Source: Nymphaea colorata (Eukaryota > Streptophyta > Magnoliopsida > Nymphaeales > Nymphaeaceae). Taken from it: 64,000 bases of DNA. The DNA lies in contig NC_045139.1 in assembly GCF_008831285.2 (NCBI RefSeq), positions 7,410,204 to 7,474,203 on the forward strand. Reading direction: 5' to 3'. Below, piece after piece: positions 17,072-28,327 of the stretch; position 1 is the stretch's first letter; every line of letters starts with the position of its first letter. Below the pieces are notes generated by a model that searched no databases, was not told the origin of the DNA, and was given only the letters and a program-made list of their open reading frames with translations. The translations under genes were made by a program, and so were the position numbers.

Positions 17072-20000
17072 ATCTCCCCCTCATTACCGACTCTCTATTT
17101 ATGACTCCTAACATTCTTCGAAACTTGGTGAACGTTTGCACTGGCAGGCCTTTGGTAAAGATGTCAGCAACTTGATCTTCTGAAGCGATTGGCTGCAATT
17201 GAATTTCTCTTCTGAGTACCTTTTCTCTGATAAAATGATGTTCTACTTCTATGTGTTTTGTTCGAGCATGGAAGACAGGATTTTCTGCAAGTCTGACTGC
17301 ACTTTGATTATCGCAGTAGAGTCTCACTGCATAATCCACGTCTTGTTTAATGTCTTTCAGCAGTCGCATCAACCACACACATTCTTGTGCTGCTTGAGAT
17401 GCTGCTCTATATTCAGCTTCTGTTGTAGACAGTGAAACTGTCGGCTGTCTCTTGCTGCACCATGAAATTGCACCACTTCCAAGACTGAATGTATATCCAG
17501 TGGTCGATCTTCGAGTTGACAAGTCTCCAGCATAATCCGCATCACAATGACCAACAACTTGACAAGTTGTCCCTCTTTCATAAAGTATACCAAAGTCAAG
17601 AGTTCCTTTGATATACCTTAATATTCTTTTTACTGCTTCTAAATGTGTTTTTCTTGGAGTTTGCATAAACCTGCTCACGACACCAACTGCATAGGCAATG
17701 TCTGGTCTTGTCAATGTTAAGTAGATTAGGCTTCCAACTAGTTGCCGATACATAGTAACGTCTTCTAGCTTGTCTCCTTCGTCAGTTCTAAGCTTTGCAT
17801 TTATCTCAATTGGTGTTGAGATAGGTTTGCATTCGAGCATACCATACTTACGTAGTAAGTCATGAGCATACTTCTTTTGACTTAAAAATAGTCCTTTAGA
17901 TTCATAATCAATTTCCAATCCAAGGAAGTGTCGCAACTCTCCCAGCTCTTTCATTTCAAATCTCACCGTGAGATGTTCTCGAATAAGATTAATTTCTTCA
18001 TTGTCATCTCCAGTGATAATTAAATCATCAACATAAATTAACAAGATAGTAAGTTTCGTACCTCTTGCCTTGACGAAGAGACTTGAATCTGCTGAAGAGA
18101 CTTGAAATCCACTAAACACCAAAAACTCAGCTATTTTTCCATACCATGCTCTGGGTGCTTGCTTCAGTCCATAGAGTGCTTTTCTTAACTTGCAGACGTA
18201 GTCTGGTTTGTTTGGAGATTTGAATCCTTGAGGCTGCTCCATATAGATTTCATGGTCAAGATCTCTATATAAGAAAGCATTTTTTACATCCATTTGCCAT
18301 AGTTTCCAGGATTTGCTTGCAGCAATGGCTATCAGAACACGTACGGATGTGATTTTCGCAACAGGACTAAAAGTTTCTTCAAAATCAATATTATACTGCT
18401 GAGAAAATCCTCTCGCGACTAGTCGAGCCTTATATCTATCAACTGAGCCATCTGTCTTTCTTTTTATTTTGTAAACCCATTTACAAGTAATGGACTTTAC
18501 TCCTGCAGGCTTTGGTACGAGCTCCCAGGTTTCGTTATGCTTCAATGCCTTTATTTCATCTTTCATTGCTGATTGCCACTTTTCAACATCTTTTGCTTCT
18601 TCAAAAGAAGCTGGCTCGATCTCCTCCATGATGACACAGTCTGCATCTACATACTTTGGATTTGGTTTTCGTATTCTCGTTGATCTTCTTAGTGCTATTG
18701 GTGCTTCTTCTAGCTCTTCAAGTTGTGATGGCCTTTCTTCTTCTGCACTTCTTTGTTGGACAGGACTTGCTCCTGTTCTCCATGGATCTGCTCGTCCTTC
18801 TTGTCTTGAACTATGTTCAGACATTTGGACCTGTTTATCAGGTCGTCTTGCTTCTAGAACTTCCGACTCAGGTTCGCCTTGATTCATCTCGAATTGTATT
18901 TTGTTTCGAACATCTTTCTCAAAAACTGGAGAGTCTGGAAGCGCTTGCTTTTCTTCTGACCACCACGATGATGCTTCATCGAAGATGACGTCGCGAGAAA
19001 CATAAACTCGTCCTGTGCTAGGATTAGCACATCTCCATCCCTTTCGATATGGATCATATCCAACAAAGACACACCTCTATGCCTTCTTGTCGAATTTAGT
19101 CCTGTGCTGCTCAGATATAAAAACATAACATACACAACCAAAAACTCTAAAATAGCTCACAGATGGCTTATTTTTATAAAGCATTTCATATGGAGACTTG
19201 AAATTAAATCTTGGCATTGGTAGTCGATTAATTACGTGTACAGCGGTGCAGATACACTCAGCCCAAAATCTTGCTGGCATGTTCTTTGCATGCATCATAC
19301 TTCGACATGTTTCTGCTATGTGGCGGTTTTTCCTTTCTGCCACTCCATTTTGCTGTGGTGTATTGGCACATGTGAATTGTCTTTGAATACCATGTTGCCT
19401 CGTGTATGCCATAAACATATTGGATGTATATTCGCCACCATTATCGGTTCGTAGACACCGAATTCTATGCCCAAGTTCATTTTTCACCATCTGGTGAAAC
19501 TCCTTAAATTTTTCAAGTGCTTCAGACTTTTCTTTCATAAAATAGACCCAAGTATATCTCGAAAAATCATCAATAAAAGTGATAAAATACCACTTACCTC
19601 CAACTGATGGGTCTGGTACTTTGCCGAATACGTCTGAATGCAAAGTTCGAATGGCGCTTTAGCTCTATATTTTGATTCTTTGTATGGCCTCCTGTGCGCC
19701 TTTCCATACTGACATCCTGGGCATACTTTGTCAGTTCGTACCTCAAGCTTGGGCAGGCCAATCAACTGCCCCTTGTTAGACATCTCTCGAAGTTTGTTGT
19801 ATCCAACATGAGCGAGTCTCTCATGCCAGATATCTGCAGTGTCATGCTTCTTTGCTTTGTCAATATATGCTGTTTCTGCGGACAAGACATATATTGACTC
19901 AACTTTCCTTCCTTCAAACATGGGAGTTCTTTGAACATCTGCATCCTTATAAACTTTTACATCATTTGGGCCGAACAAAACATAGTGCCCTAAAGCTATT

Positions 20001-21214
20001 AGTTGTGGCACAGACAACAAATTTTTTGTCATTCCTGGAACATGGTAAACGTTTCGTAAAATCCGGTCTTTGCCGAAGTTGGCTATAATCTCTGCTTCTC
20101 CAATATGTGCCACTGGGAGCTTTGTGTTGTTAGCAGTAACAACAACTCGATTTCCATCATATTCTTTCAGACTTACGAACTTGCTCTCATCACCGGTCAT
20201 ATGATTTGAGCATCCAAAATCAATTATCCAATCAGTTTGATAATTGATCTTCTCTTCTTTTTCTTTTACGGGTTTTGTATGAGCGGAATTGCATCTTTCT
20301 TGCATAATATTTTCTTTTACCTCCATTGAGTACAAAAACGAATTTTTCTGTACAGTCTCATTAGCTCCCCCATTTTGTTTACTCGTCATGACTGCATTTC
20401 CTTCATTTATTCTGACTCTGCAGTCACGAGCAATATGACCCAACTTCCCACATCTAAAACATTTCACCTTTGGTCTCCACTGCTGTGTAGTTGTTTTCTT
20501 TTGTACATTTTTCTCTTTCTTGTCATCAATGTTTCTACTTGAAGACCTAATGACTGGCTTAGCTGGCCAACGTGATCTCTGACCCTTACTAAACAAAACT
20601 TCCTCATTATTTCCCTTGAGAGAAAGCCCAGCCATCTGCTTTGCTAATGTTTCTTGATTGATCAATAGATTTTCTAACTCCAACAAAGTTGGTTGAACTG
20701 GCCAGCCTTGAACACCAATTATAAAACTACCAAATTCTGGACGAAGTCCACGAATAAGAATTCTCCGCATACGGGCCTCACTGATCTTTGACTCAGGATC
20801 AATTTGAGATATCTCTCTACAGATATTTTTAACCTTCATAAAATATTCTGCTATTGACATGCTTCTCTGAGTTAATGTAGCTAGATCATTTTCTAACAAT
20901 TGTAGGCGGGCATCATTAGCTCGAGAAAATAGGGTTGCAAAAGCATCCCATGCTTCTTTAGGAGTCGTAGCATCTCGTATATGCTCTAATAAGTGTTTCT
21001 CGATTGATACCTTAATTGCAAATAAAGCTTTTCCTGCTTTGATCATCCATTTCTTCTTCGCTTCCTCGTCGACAGGAACATTAGTGTCTGATCCCAATAC
21101 TATCTCTCATAATTCCTGTCCTAGAAAATACGACTCCATACAGGATTTCCAATAGCCATAATTGCTATTGTTAAGTTTCTCAATATTGTTTAATGCAACT
21201 GCTAATGCCGCCAT
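17067..21214 (-). pseudogene. Copia gag-pol polyprotein with inactivating changes
   Basis: The natural start is the ATG at 21214-21212 (MAALAVALNN). A TGA at 21109-21107 replaces the Trp expected after FLGQEL. The frame then continues through gag, a CCHC zinc knuckle (CFRCGKLGHIARDC), and a protease motif reading DFGCSNHM where DSGCSNHM is usual. It next covers the integrase HHCC module (WHERLAH...CPGCQYGK). Near 19645 a base is missing relative to the expected VHSDVFG frame, shifting the integrase core into another frame (from 19643). A TAG near 19079 interrupts it after FDKKA. The frame then runs open to 17067 through reverse transcriptase ([18 protein letters not shown]) and RNase H ([21 protein letters not shown]). 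At least four independent defects indicate no functional polyprotein; the reverse transcriptase and RNase H parts look undamaged. Confidence 0.92.
17072..17082 (-). other. Polypurine tract of copia element 2
   Basis: On the minus strand GAGGGGGAGAT directly precedes the 3' LTR, as needed for plus-strand priming. Confidence 0.85.
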
Positions 21215-21263
21215 AATTTCAAGATATAATTATTCCAATAAATCGGCCCTCGGACAGAACCTC

Positions 21264-21275
21264 GCTCTGATACCA
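21264..21275 (-). other. Primer-binding site of copia element 2
   Basis: TGGTATCAGAGC on the minus strand, two bases from the 5' LTR; same initiator tRNA-Met-type site as element 1. Confidence 0.9.
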
Positions 21276-21277
21276 CT

Positions 21278-21849
21278 TGTTGGAAAACGTAATGCGTGCC
21301 CTAAATATAACTCAGCTACAAACTCAAATTTATGTGGAGAAAATCTAGCAGAGTCTCGACGTCCAAAATGATACTCAATAATAACTTTGAAAGAGTATAC
21401 TTTAAAATATCAACTATTTATTCATCAAAATAAACATTACAAGGAGGCTCAAGAAAACTCACCTCGCTCACGTAGTGAACTTCCACACCTAAATACCTCC
21501 AAGCCCGACGCTCTTGCACTGAGCACAACTCTCACACACCTCACAAGCTCACACACCTCACACGCTCACAAAGTGAGCACATAAATGACTCAACCACACT
21601 CACAATTTTTTCACACACACTCACTCTTTTTCACACGTACCCCTCAACCATCATCTCCTATTTATAGGAGAGGAGGTCGGTGGATGAAGCTTCCACCGAT
21701 TTCCACATTGTTTCTTTTTTAATTATTTTTCTTTCTTTTTAATCAGTACCGACATTATAACCACCGACTTAAAAGAGAGGCTCAAAGCCTCATGAGTCTT
21801 CTCGACTCATCTCAAGAGAGTCGGTGGGAGAGTCGGTGATGACTCTACA
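21278..21849 (-). repeat. 5' LTR of copia element 2
   Basis: 572 bp. It equals the 3' LTR except for 4 substitutions and a 12-bp tandem duplication (GAGAGTCGGTGG type) near its outer end. On the minus strand CCTATAAATAGGAG (21656-21669) is a good TATA box for LTR-driven transcription. Confidence 0.95.
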
Positions 21850-21854
21850 CGTAG
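21850..21854. repeat. Target-site duplication CGTAG, right copy
   Basis: Identical to 16507-16511. Confidence 0.95.
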
Positions 21855-22459
21855 TTAGGAAAGCAAGGAAATACAGCTCTACCTCAATACATGAGTGAGC
21901 ATATATATTTTTATGAGTGAGTATATATACACAAGAGTGACTTGAATATCTAGTGGAGTCACCTAACCATTTAATTAGGGCGGTTTATCAGATGGTCTAT
22001 CTGATGCATGCAGATGGATGGTTGAGAGAATACATAGGAAAAAAAAAAGTGGAAACTAATGTTAAATTACTACAATACCCATGACTTTTTCTTTTTCTTT
22101 TTTCTCTTAACCATCTTTTATTAGATGTTTAGAAAACCAGAGTCACCATTCAATTTATATTGAAATATGCTTGCTGATGGGTTTTTCAGATAGATCCTTT
22201 TAAGAAATCTATAGCTGAAAACCATCACAATAAGTGTATTAACAACGATTTTTTGTTATACAGTGGTTTTTCAAGGCTTTCGCAGTGGTTTTTGAGTTTT
22301 TCGGCAGTGGGTTTAAAAAAAAAAATCCATCCAGCAGCTGCAACATGGGGCAGTCGGCAAATTTCAATTTTATACCCACATACACACGTATGCAGTGGAT
22401 TTGGATTTTTTATAAAGCTATAGTGGCTCTTCGTGTCAGAATTTTGTAACAACGCTCTC
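21855..22459. other. Spacer right of copia element 2
   Basis: By position it should continue the neprosin-like locus upstream of its first visible exon, but no signal-peptide exon was recognised. Non-coding as far as I can see. Confidence 0.4.
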
Positions 22460-23310
22460 GATATTGATCATATGCAATTTCATTGCATATTTAGATGCAC
22501 AGATTCCTTACACATATGACGACCTTTTTCAGTACCGAGTGCTAAAAACATGTCATTTTTGTGAAAGGAAGTGAATAAGGGGAAAAGATTTCTTCGTGTG
22601 TGAAACATGCACGCATGCACTTATGCGTGCGGTCCTCCAACTACAAATATGATTTCAAATGACTGATTTGGATCAAAGTATCACTATTGATTATTGGACA
22701 TCGAGTGTTGCACCTAGGAAGCATCAGATACAAATAAAGGGATATTCTTTCTTCTTCTTCTTTTTTATCTTTCAATTTTCCCCATACGAGATTGGAAGGC
22801 ACTCGGCATGATATAAGATATAAGATATGAGATATAATTATATGGGAAAGCATGTTCCCAGTTTTTTAACAGAGGGATATTTGGTGTTTTTATTTTGTGA
22901 ACTTTTTTTAAGTTCCATTTTTTACCTCATAGGGGAGGGGTTTTTCCATTTCACGAATACGAGTACTTTGATCATTTTAAACATATAACATGTGGTTCCT
23001 TGTTAGCGCCATAACATATAACCGGCTTCAAAGTTTTGATTTAAAACAACCACTATCTAAATTAATGAAATAGAAAAAGAGGATTCAGGGGGATAGGCAA
23101 AATTGATCATTCATTAATTTTCATAGTAATGGATACTGTCCATTTTTAGTTTGATAGATTCTAATGAGTAGTGATGTCAATCTAATCTCAAATTTAAATT
23201 ACATTAGCTACTTGAGAAGGAAAGTTTGAGAAGTTCATTTTTCTTTTTGTTAAAGTTGATTATTTCTTTAAAAGGGTCGATTGTCATATGCAAATTATTG
23301 TATCATTTGT
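22460..23310 (+). repeat. Paralogous non-coding block A (partner 34745-35790)
   Basis: Collinear, diverged similarity to 34745-35790. Both hold GATCATATG then TTGCAT...AGATTC, GCATGCA clusters, 'TCAAAGTATCACTATTGATT' against 'TCAAAATATTACTACTCGTG', 'TTTCAATTTTCCC', 'AACAACCACTA...AAATTAATGAAAT', and a tail 'TTTTAATGAGT...GTCAATCTAAT' then 'GAAGGAAA'. No coding capacity. It could be an old transposon family or a segmental duplication. Confidence 0.55.
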
Positions 23311-23494
23311 TGATTAATTTTTTGTTAATAAAAAGGGACGGGACACCCCCGCAAGCTTGCATTGGAAGAGAGTTTTAGTTGTCTTAGTAATGTTATCATG
23401 TTTGGCGTTATGGCAATGTGATTGATCTTTTATGAAGTGTCCAATACTATATAGTGATCACCATGCCTCGAAGACTTGACGAGAAAACATGGGA

Positions 23495-23880
23495 TATTAA
23501 CAACCGGAATTATGATTTAATCTTTCATTTCCATATAATCCAAATGCAATAAAGGAAGTCATTTATGACTTATTGCAGACAAAGTCGATGAAGATATATG
23601 GTGCAATGAATCTTCATGTTTAATGAAAACCATGTAGGGCTGTCAACTTGGGGGATGGGATCCTTGACCAAAGCAGGTTTAATCTGAGGTATTAACAACC
23701 AGAATTATATTATGATTCAATCTTTCATTTCCATATAATCCAAATGCAAAAATGGCAGTCAGATGTGACTTACTGCAGGCAGAGTCGACCAAGATTTATG
23801 GCACAATGAAGCTTCGTATTTAGTGAAAATCATGTAGGGCTGTCAACTTTTGGGATGGGGTCCTTGACCGAAGTGGGTTA
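23495..23880. repeat. Tandem duplication, about 195-bp unit
   Basis: Units start at 23495 and 23690. Both contain TATTAACAACC, 'TCTTTCATTTCCATATAATC', 'GTGCAATGAA' or 'GCACAATGAA', and 'CATGTAGGGCTGTCAACTT' followed by 'GATGG..TCCTTGACC'. Divergence is moderate, so the event is not very recent. Confidence 0.85.
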
Positions 23881-23908
23881 TATACGGCCCCCTGTCAATT
23901 TCATGCAC

Positions 23909-23956
23909 ACGCTTGTGATGCTACTACGTGACACGCTTGTGATGCTACTACGTGAC
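23909..23956. repeat. Exact 24-bp tandem duplication
   Basis: Two adjacent identical units (ACGCTTGTGATG then CTACTACGTGAC) at 23909-23932 and 23933-23956. Confidence 0.95.
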
Positions 23957-24119
23957 GACCGAAAGTTTTGGGATTCGATAATAGAAGCAAAGTCGGCAGC
24001 CAACGAATTTACTTAGTCAAAAATGCCCTAATGACGAAGGTGGGAATGATAGTGTTAACTATATGTGTAAGTCACTATGACCATGTATCCGTCTGAGCGG
24101 CAAAAAAAAGCGTCGCTCC

Positions 24120-24620
24120 TTTTGTTATCTCATATTATGTTGGTTATCTTAGATCTCTTTCATTATCTCAAACGTTATAAGACTTGTTTCTTTATCTCAC
24201 ACATTTGCGTTAATTTGGACATTACAAGACCTGTTTGTTATCTCATACAGCCTGTTGTTATCTCATATGTTATAAAGACTCATTTTATTATCTCATACCA
24301 TTGTCGTTATTTTAAACACTATAAAAACACTATAAGACCTGTTTCGTTACTCATACTTTTGTTGTTATTTCATATGCTATAAGATTTGCTTCGTTATCTC
24401 ATACTTAAGTCATTATCTCAAATGCTATAGGACCCTGCCGTTATTTTGTACTTCTGTCGTTATCTCATACGTTATGGGAATGTCCTACCTATTTTACTAT
24501 TTCATACCACTATCGTTATCTCAAATACTATAGACACATTATTTAGTCTCGCCCATTTTGTTATCTCAGACTTTGTATGACACGTTATTTGGTCTTGTTC
24601 ATTTTGTTATCTCAGAAGCT
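24120..24620. repeat. Array of about 18 degenerate GTTATCTCATA motifs
   Basis: The motif KTTATCTCAwA recurs roughly every 25-30 bases in one orientation, with spacers often containing 'CTATAAGAC' or 'TTATAAGACT'. It is not a simple tandem satellite because spacer lengths vary. The right flank (24640-24790: 'TTGATAGATTGGTAG', 'CACCCTTG', 'CTCATTCTCGTCAC'-like text) resembles the right flank of the foldback element at 52829-53151, so both belong to one family. Confidence 0.75.
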
Positions 24621-24799
24621 ACAAGATGTAAGTTAAGAATGTCTGCATGTTAAACATTGAAGTAAACATGTACATCCGTCGTAAAAGTCAATATAAAAAG
24701 TTGATAGATTGGTAGTCTGATTCACCCTTGATGTACACTGGCTGTGTACACAGGGTGGCACACATAACCCATTCTCGTCACATTCCTACTCTTCTTTTG

Positions 24800-26600
24800 A
24801 TGTGATTGGGACAGTCAACAACTCACCATTACGAACATTAATTATATATGTTCCTTATTAATGGGAAGGATGTAACCAATATCTCCCTCAAGATTTGATT
24901 GCCAGCTTTCATTACACTCTAATGCCAGTCGCTAATTCACAAAATTTTTGTATGAACAAGGCCCATTTGCTCAAGAGGCTCTACATGCTCAACAAACCCC
25001 ACCAAGTCAATTTACGTACTGTTGCTCATGTGAGTGAATGTGGCCTACTTGTTTGAATAATATTTGCACTTATCATCTCGAGCTACTTCACCTATTTGTG
25101 CCGCTTCCATTAATTTGATCATCAGATTTCTGGCACTGGCAGCTAGTTTTTTCCTGTATTATTATACTTTAACACATATAGGATATCTGTTATTTTTATA
25201 GCTGAATCAACTTGTTGACCAAGTAAGAAGATCTTATAAGTTCATAAATTTGGACCTGCAAAATTCTTCTACCCTCAGAACGCATAGCAATTGCCGGAAC
25301 ACCTCAACCTGCTATCTAAATAATAACACAACCGTCTGGTTGCCAGTATCTGGGAAGAATCAATTGATCTGAATTGCAGTCGAGATGATCTTACATTTCT
25401 CCTCGTTGGCTATCTTCTGTTTGTATTCATTTACTGTATAAAATTGCAACTTTACCAAATCTCTCCATTCTGTCCTTTTACGTTGCTGTCTGACTCTTTT
25501 GACATGCAAGCAAGGTTAATTAATCATGTATTCATTTTAAACAATATTTCTGCTGTTTACACGCAGCTTATTATTATGTAACCATAATGAATTCATAAAT
25601 ACATAAATATGTTTTTGGTTTACAATGGGCTTAAAATTAGCTTAATCATTTCTTTTCTGTCATGATCACGAACCCTTCAAGAACCAGTCTGCTTTGATGG
25701 TCCTGCCTCCTAAGAGGAAGGCCATCGAGCTTGGCTCAGAAGGATAATGTCAAAGGAAATTACTGCAGTCCTTTTCAACCATATCATTGAGCTTAATTTG
25801 CTTGTTAATTTGGCATAATGGCTTCAGTTTTGAGGAGGGAAACGAATTGATTGTTTCAGATTACTGCAGTAAAAAATTTTGTAGCAAGCAATGCGGTTCG
25901 TCGGTGGAGGAGGAGCATCGTACTCCTGGTGGTTGGGCAACTCAGAATTTAATTTTCAGACCAGCAGGCAGGATGGGTCATTAATGAAACTGTACCGAAA
26001 ATAAACGGCCAAAGAAACAACTCGCAAGAAGCAGCCCAGACCTGCTTACTATAAAAAACCTACTGAATTAGTAAGCGTTATTTCTGAGGTCCCAGAGAGA
26101 GAGAGAGAGAGATGAAAACGAATTCATTTAAACGAAACACATCCAAGAGAAATGGACGTAAAACACACAATAAATCAGATGCTAAAATGATAAGTAAAAT
26201 TAGAGAATAGATCAGGGTGCCAAAAAACCTTAACAATGGATGTGATGTCTGCCCAAAGATTGAAAAGTAAAACTTCAAAGTCATACACCTGCAGCTCTAA
26301 CGAAAACATTGCTCCTCGTCATCCAAATATGCCACCAGAAGCAACATAGCCAAACCCTCCAAAGGAAACGCCATCTGTTGGATTTCTGAATCGAGGTCAC
26401 ATGCAAAAATAGTACCTGCTTGATGATCACTGGGGTCTCTTTATTAGTGCCTGGGCACAAATAGTAACAACTTGTGGATAGTTGAAGAGTTGGGCTGTTT
26501 CTCTGTACAATTTGCGGTGCAGTGCTGCCAAAGCATTTATTTTAGAATTTATTTCTCGTCTCCGACCACCAAAGATGCTAATTTGATTCTTTATTTCTTC
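24800..26600. other. Intergenic DNA before KCR copy 3
   Basis: No recognised gene. A short (GA)n run is at 26095-26111. On the minus strand 26618-26427 gives a protein-like frame ending YPQVVTICAQALIKRPQ, but it overlaps the KCR copy 3 promoter and matches nothing I know. Confidence 0.4.
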
Positions 26601-26607
26601 TATATAT
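26601..26607 (+). promoter_or_regulatory. Candidate TATA box of KCR copy 3
   Basis: TATATAT lies about 45 bases before the ATG at 26646, which would give a very short 5' UTR. An in-frame upstream ATG at 26472 exists, but that extension is not KCR-like. Confidence 0.35.
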
Positions 26608-26645
26608 GCTGTCCACAAAACTCACGTTCTTCAAAGAAACCACCG

Positions 26646-28260
26646 ATGGTGCTTCAAACTCTTCTCATTCTTTCTGCAGCTCTTGCCCTCTTCCATATTT
26701 CTAAAGCGTTCTTGGTTTTGGCAAAATGGGTTTGGGCTTCCTTCCTGCGTCCAGTGAAGGATCTCAAAGAGTACGGGTCATGGGCCATAGTTACAGGACC
26801 GACTGATGGCATCGGGAAGCAGCTTGCCTTCCTCTTGGCTCGACGCGGCCTCAACTTGGTCCTAGTTGGTCGCAACCCATCTAAGCTGAGCTCAGTCTCT
26901 AATGACATACTCAAACTACACAGCTCTATAGAAACAAAGAGCATTGTGGTTGATCTTGGGACTGAGGTCGACAAAGGGATGAAGAAGATCAAGGAAGGGA
27001 TCAGTGGCCTGGATATTGGTATATTGATCAACAACGCAGGCACTGGCTATCCTTATGCCAGGTTCTTGCATGAAGCAGATGAAGAGTTGGTCGAGAGGAT
27101 CATCAGAGTGAATGTGGAGTCCACTACTAAGCTCACCCACCTTGTGCTGCCTGAGATGCTGAAGAAGAAGAAGGGAGCGATTGTCAACATTGGCTCTGGT
27201 GCTGGATCTCTTGTGCCTTCCTATCCTCTCAACACCGTCTACGCATCTACAAAAGCGTAAGCCTCTCTATCTTTTTGTTTTACACTCTTAAATGGTTTCA
27301 TGCAGGAAGCTGTTGAATTTGCCTCTCCTTTTTAGCTACCAAATTTAGAATTTGGTAACTCGCAGATCCTCAAATGCATAAACTCTGTAGGCGTGGAATG
27401 GTAGGTTTGGGAAAATATATATGCTCAAAGAGTTCAGGTCTGAGCTTTCTCTAACAACTCATTGGAAAGAAGAAATCATCCATTCTCGGAAGAAAAAATA
27501 ACTAATAAAATGTGAGGTGAAGATCTGAAGCCCAAATACGAAAATATATTTGTGATATTTGTATTTTTTTTTTTTTTTTTTGTAGAGGATTATTTAGCTG
27601 TGGTTTTGGAATTAACTTCTCCAAGTTCTTACATGCATACCCATCAGAGGCTTTGAAAAATATCGTGGGAAGGTCCAGGATGAGAAGAGGCAACTAACCA
27701 ACTACTAATTTTTCTTATCAGTACCTGACAGAGACTTTTAATAGCCACTGGACTCTATTTTCAGAGATATCATCTAAATATGTCCCTCCTGCGGTTTCTT
27801 TCTTCCTCTTTTTTTATCATTCCTTTTCTCCACGTCAATGCTCATCTATTCTATTTCACAACAACATTTCTTTGCGAAAAAAGTTATTTTCTTTTATTGA
27901 TGAAGCATCAACTTTCCAAGATTTTAAAAGTACTCATTTGATTGTTTTCTTTTTTGTGTAATCCGAGCGACAAAAAGTAAAATAATCAAACATGATCAAG
28001 CTCTATAATTGCTTCAAAAGGTTGAACATGTAGAGCATTCAAATCTAAATTTGGGTAAATTGTCCTGCTTCCCCTTTTTCTTTCTTGAATTGGTGATAAA
28101 TGGTTGAGAAAGGGAGTAGGAGCCTCTTCATATTTTTTCACCCTAACACACAAACTTCCCCCTGAAAGATTCTGCACTCCAAACAGTATCTGCCGGCTGG
28201 CTCATATGCGGCTCCGTTGTGTCTGAAATGCAGTAAAGCCCCACTCTTAATCAAGACAAT

Positions 28261-28327
<67 letters not shown>

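Larger units (their letters stand above)
16512..21849 (-). mobile_element. Complete Ty1/copia LTR retrotransposon 2
   Basis: A full-length element on the minus strand: 5' LTR 21849-21278, primer-binding site 21275-21264, gag-pol 21214-17067, polypurine tract, 3' LTR 17071-16512, and 5-bp target duplications CGTAG on both sides. The LTRs differ by 4 substitutions plus a 12-bp duplication over about 560 bp (my count by eye), so insertion is recent. The polyprotein nevertheless has a nonsense codon in gag, a changed protease active site, a frameshift at the start of the integrase core and another nonsense codon, so it is probably non-autonomous now. Confidence 0.95.

Noticed and set aside
26472..26645. 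N-terminal extension of KCR copy 3 from an upstream in-frame ATG
   Set aside because: The extension is not KCR-like, spans the TATA-like sequence, and the ATG at 26646 aligns with the starts of copies 1 and 2.
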